A DNA stretch of 64,000 nucleotides from Sphingomonas vulcanisoli (GTDB taxonomy: Bacteria; Pseudomonadota; Alphaproteobacteria; Sphingomonadales; Sphingomonadaceae), in NCBI RefSeq assembly GCF_011761305.1, contig NZ_JAAOZC010000001.1, positions 682,001 through 746,000 of the forward strand, in the 5' to 3' direction. A program made the position numbers and the translations under genes. The notes under the pieces are model-generated. The model saw only the letters and a program-made list of their open reading frames with translations, did not search any database and was not told where the DNA came from. Shown here piece after piece: positions 63,984 through 64,000 of this stretch; within the stretch, counting starts at the first letter, position 1, and each line of letters opens with the position of its first letter.

Positions 63984-64000
63984 TCGTCCCCAGGACGAAC

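Overview
The window is a GC-rich alphaproteobacterial chromosome segment. Its character points to Sphingomonadaceae (Sphingomonas or a close relative). The evidence is the run pepA / lptD-surA-pdxA-rsmA, the cobA-DUF2849-cysI-DUF934-cysH sulfite cluster, the paired GH130 / GT4 genes, a nuo operon ending in birA, and many short intergenic inverted repeats of the kind common in sphingomonads. This assignment is inference from gene content; no rRNA is present. The genes are almost all housekeeping, tightly packed, with ATGA or GTGA overlaps and frequent GTG or TTG starts.

Layout. 1-6.2 kb: outer-membrane biogenesis and B6/ribosome genes (pepA fragment, lptD, surA, pdxA, rsmA). 6.2-10.3 kb, minus strand: TPR protein, RsmB-like methyltransferase, guaB and a CitE-like lyase. 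10.5-13.6 kb: a four-gene PepSY / DUF2271 / DUF4198 / ApbE operon, probably for periplasmic flavin or metal redox. 13.7-21.1 kb: ettA, an M28 peptidase with a SnoaL-like partner, and a GH130 + two-domain GT4 pair. 21.3-25.3 kb: a small lipoprotein, cysS, moaA, a NAD kinase and tRNA-Asn. 25.3-29.1 kb, minus strand: a PIN/Phd toxin-antitoxin pair and a three-gene phosphorelay. 29.1-33.3 kb: a small membrane protein, an NPD-like flavoprotein, selO and a cytochrome b561.

33.5-37.7 kb holds the reductive half of sulfate assimilation (siroheme methyltransferase, sulfite reductase, APS reductase). 47.9-51.6 kb holds the activating half (cysQ, fused cysNC, cysD). Between them lie dnaB, UPF0262-cdd-dcd, a lone sdhB, a frameshifted zinc-ribbon membrane protein, rpiB-glyA-nrdR-trmJ, a PchB-like mutase and rpsD. 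From 51.7 kb to the right edge the minus strand carries birA and complex I genes nuoN-M-L-K-J-I-H-G-F; nuoE to nuoA should lie beyond the window.

The most notable non-genic structure is a set of about six families of 80-160 bp intergenic inverted repeats. At four genes (cysI, nrdR, nuoL, nuoH) the terminal arm of such a repeat is also the only good Shine-Dalgarno sequence. Near 57.5-57.74 kb one repeat is interrupted by poly-C/poly-G sequence between two identical 39-nt copies, which looks like a sequencing or assembly artefact. I did not find a convincing novel defence or biosynthetic system, and no phage, IS element or CRISPR array.
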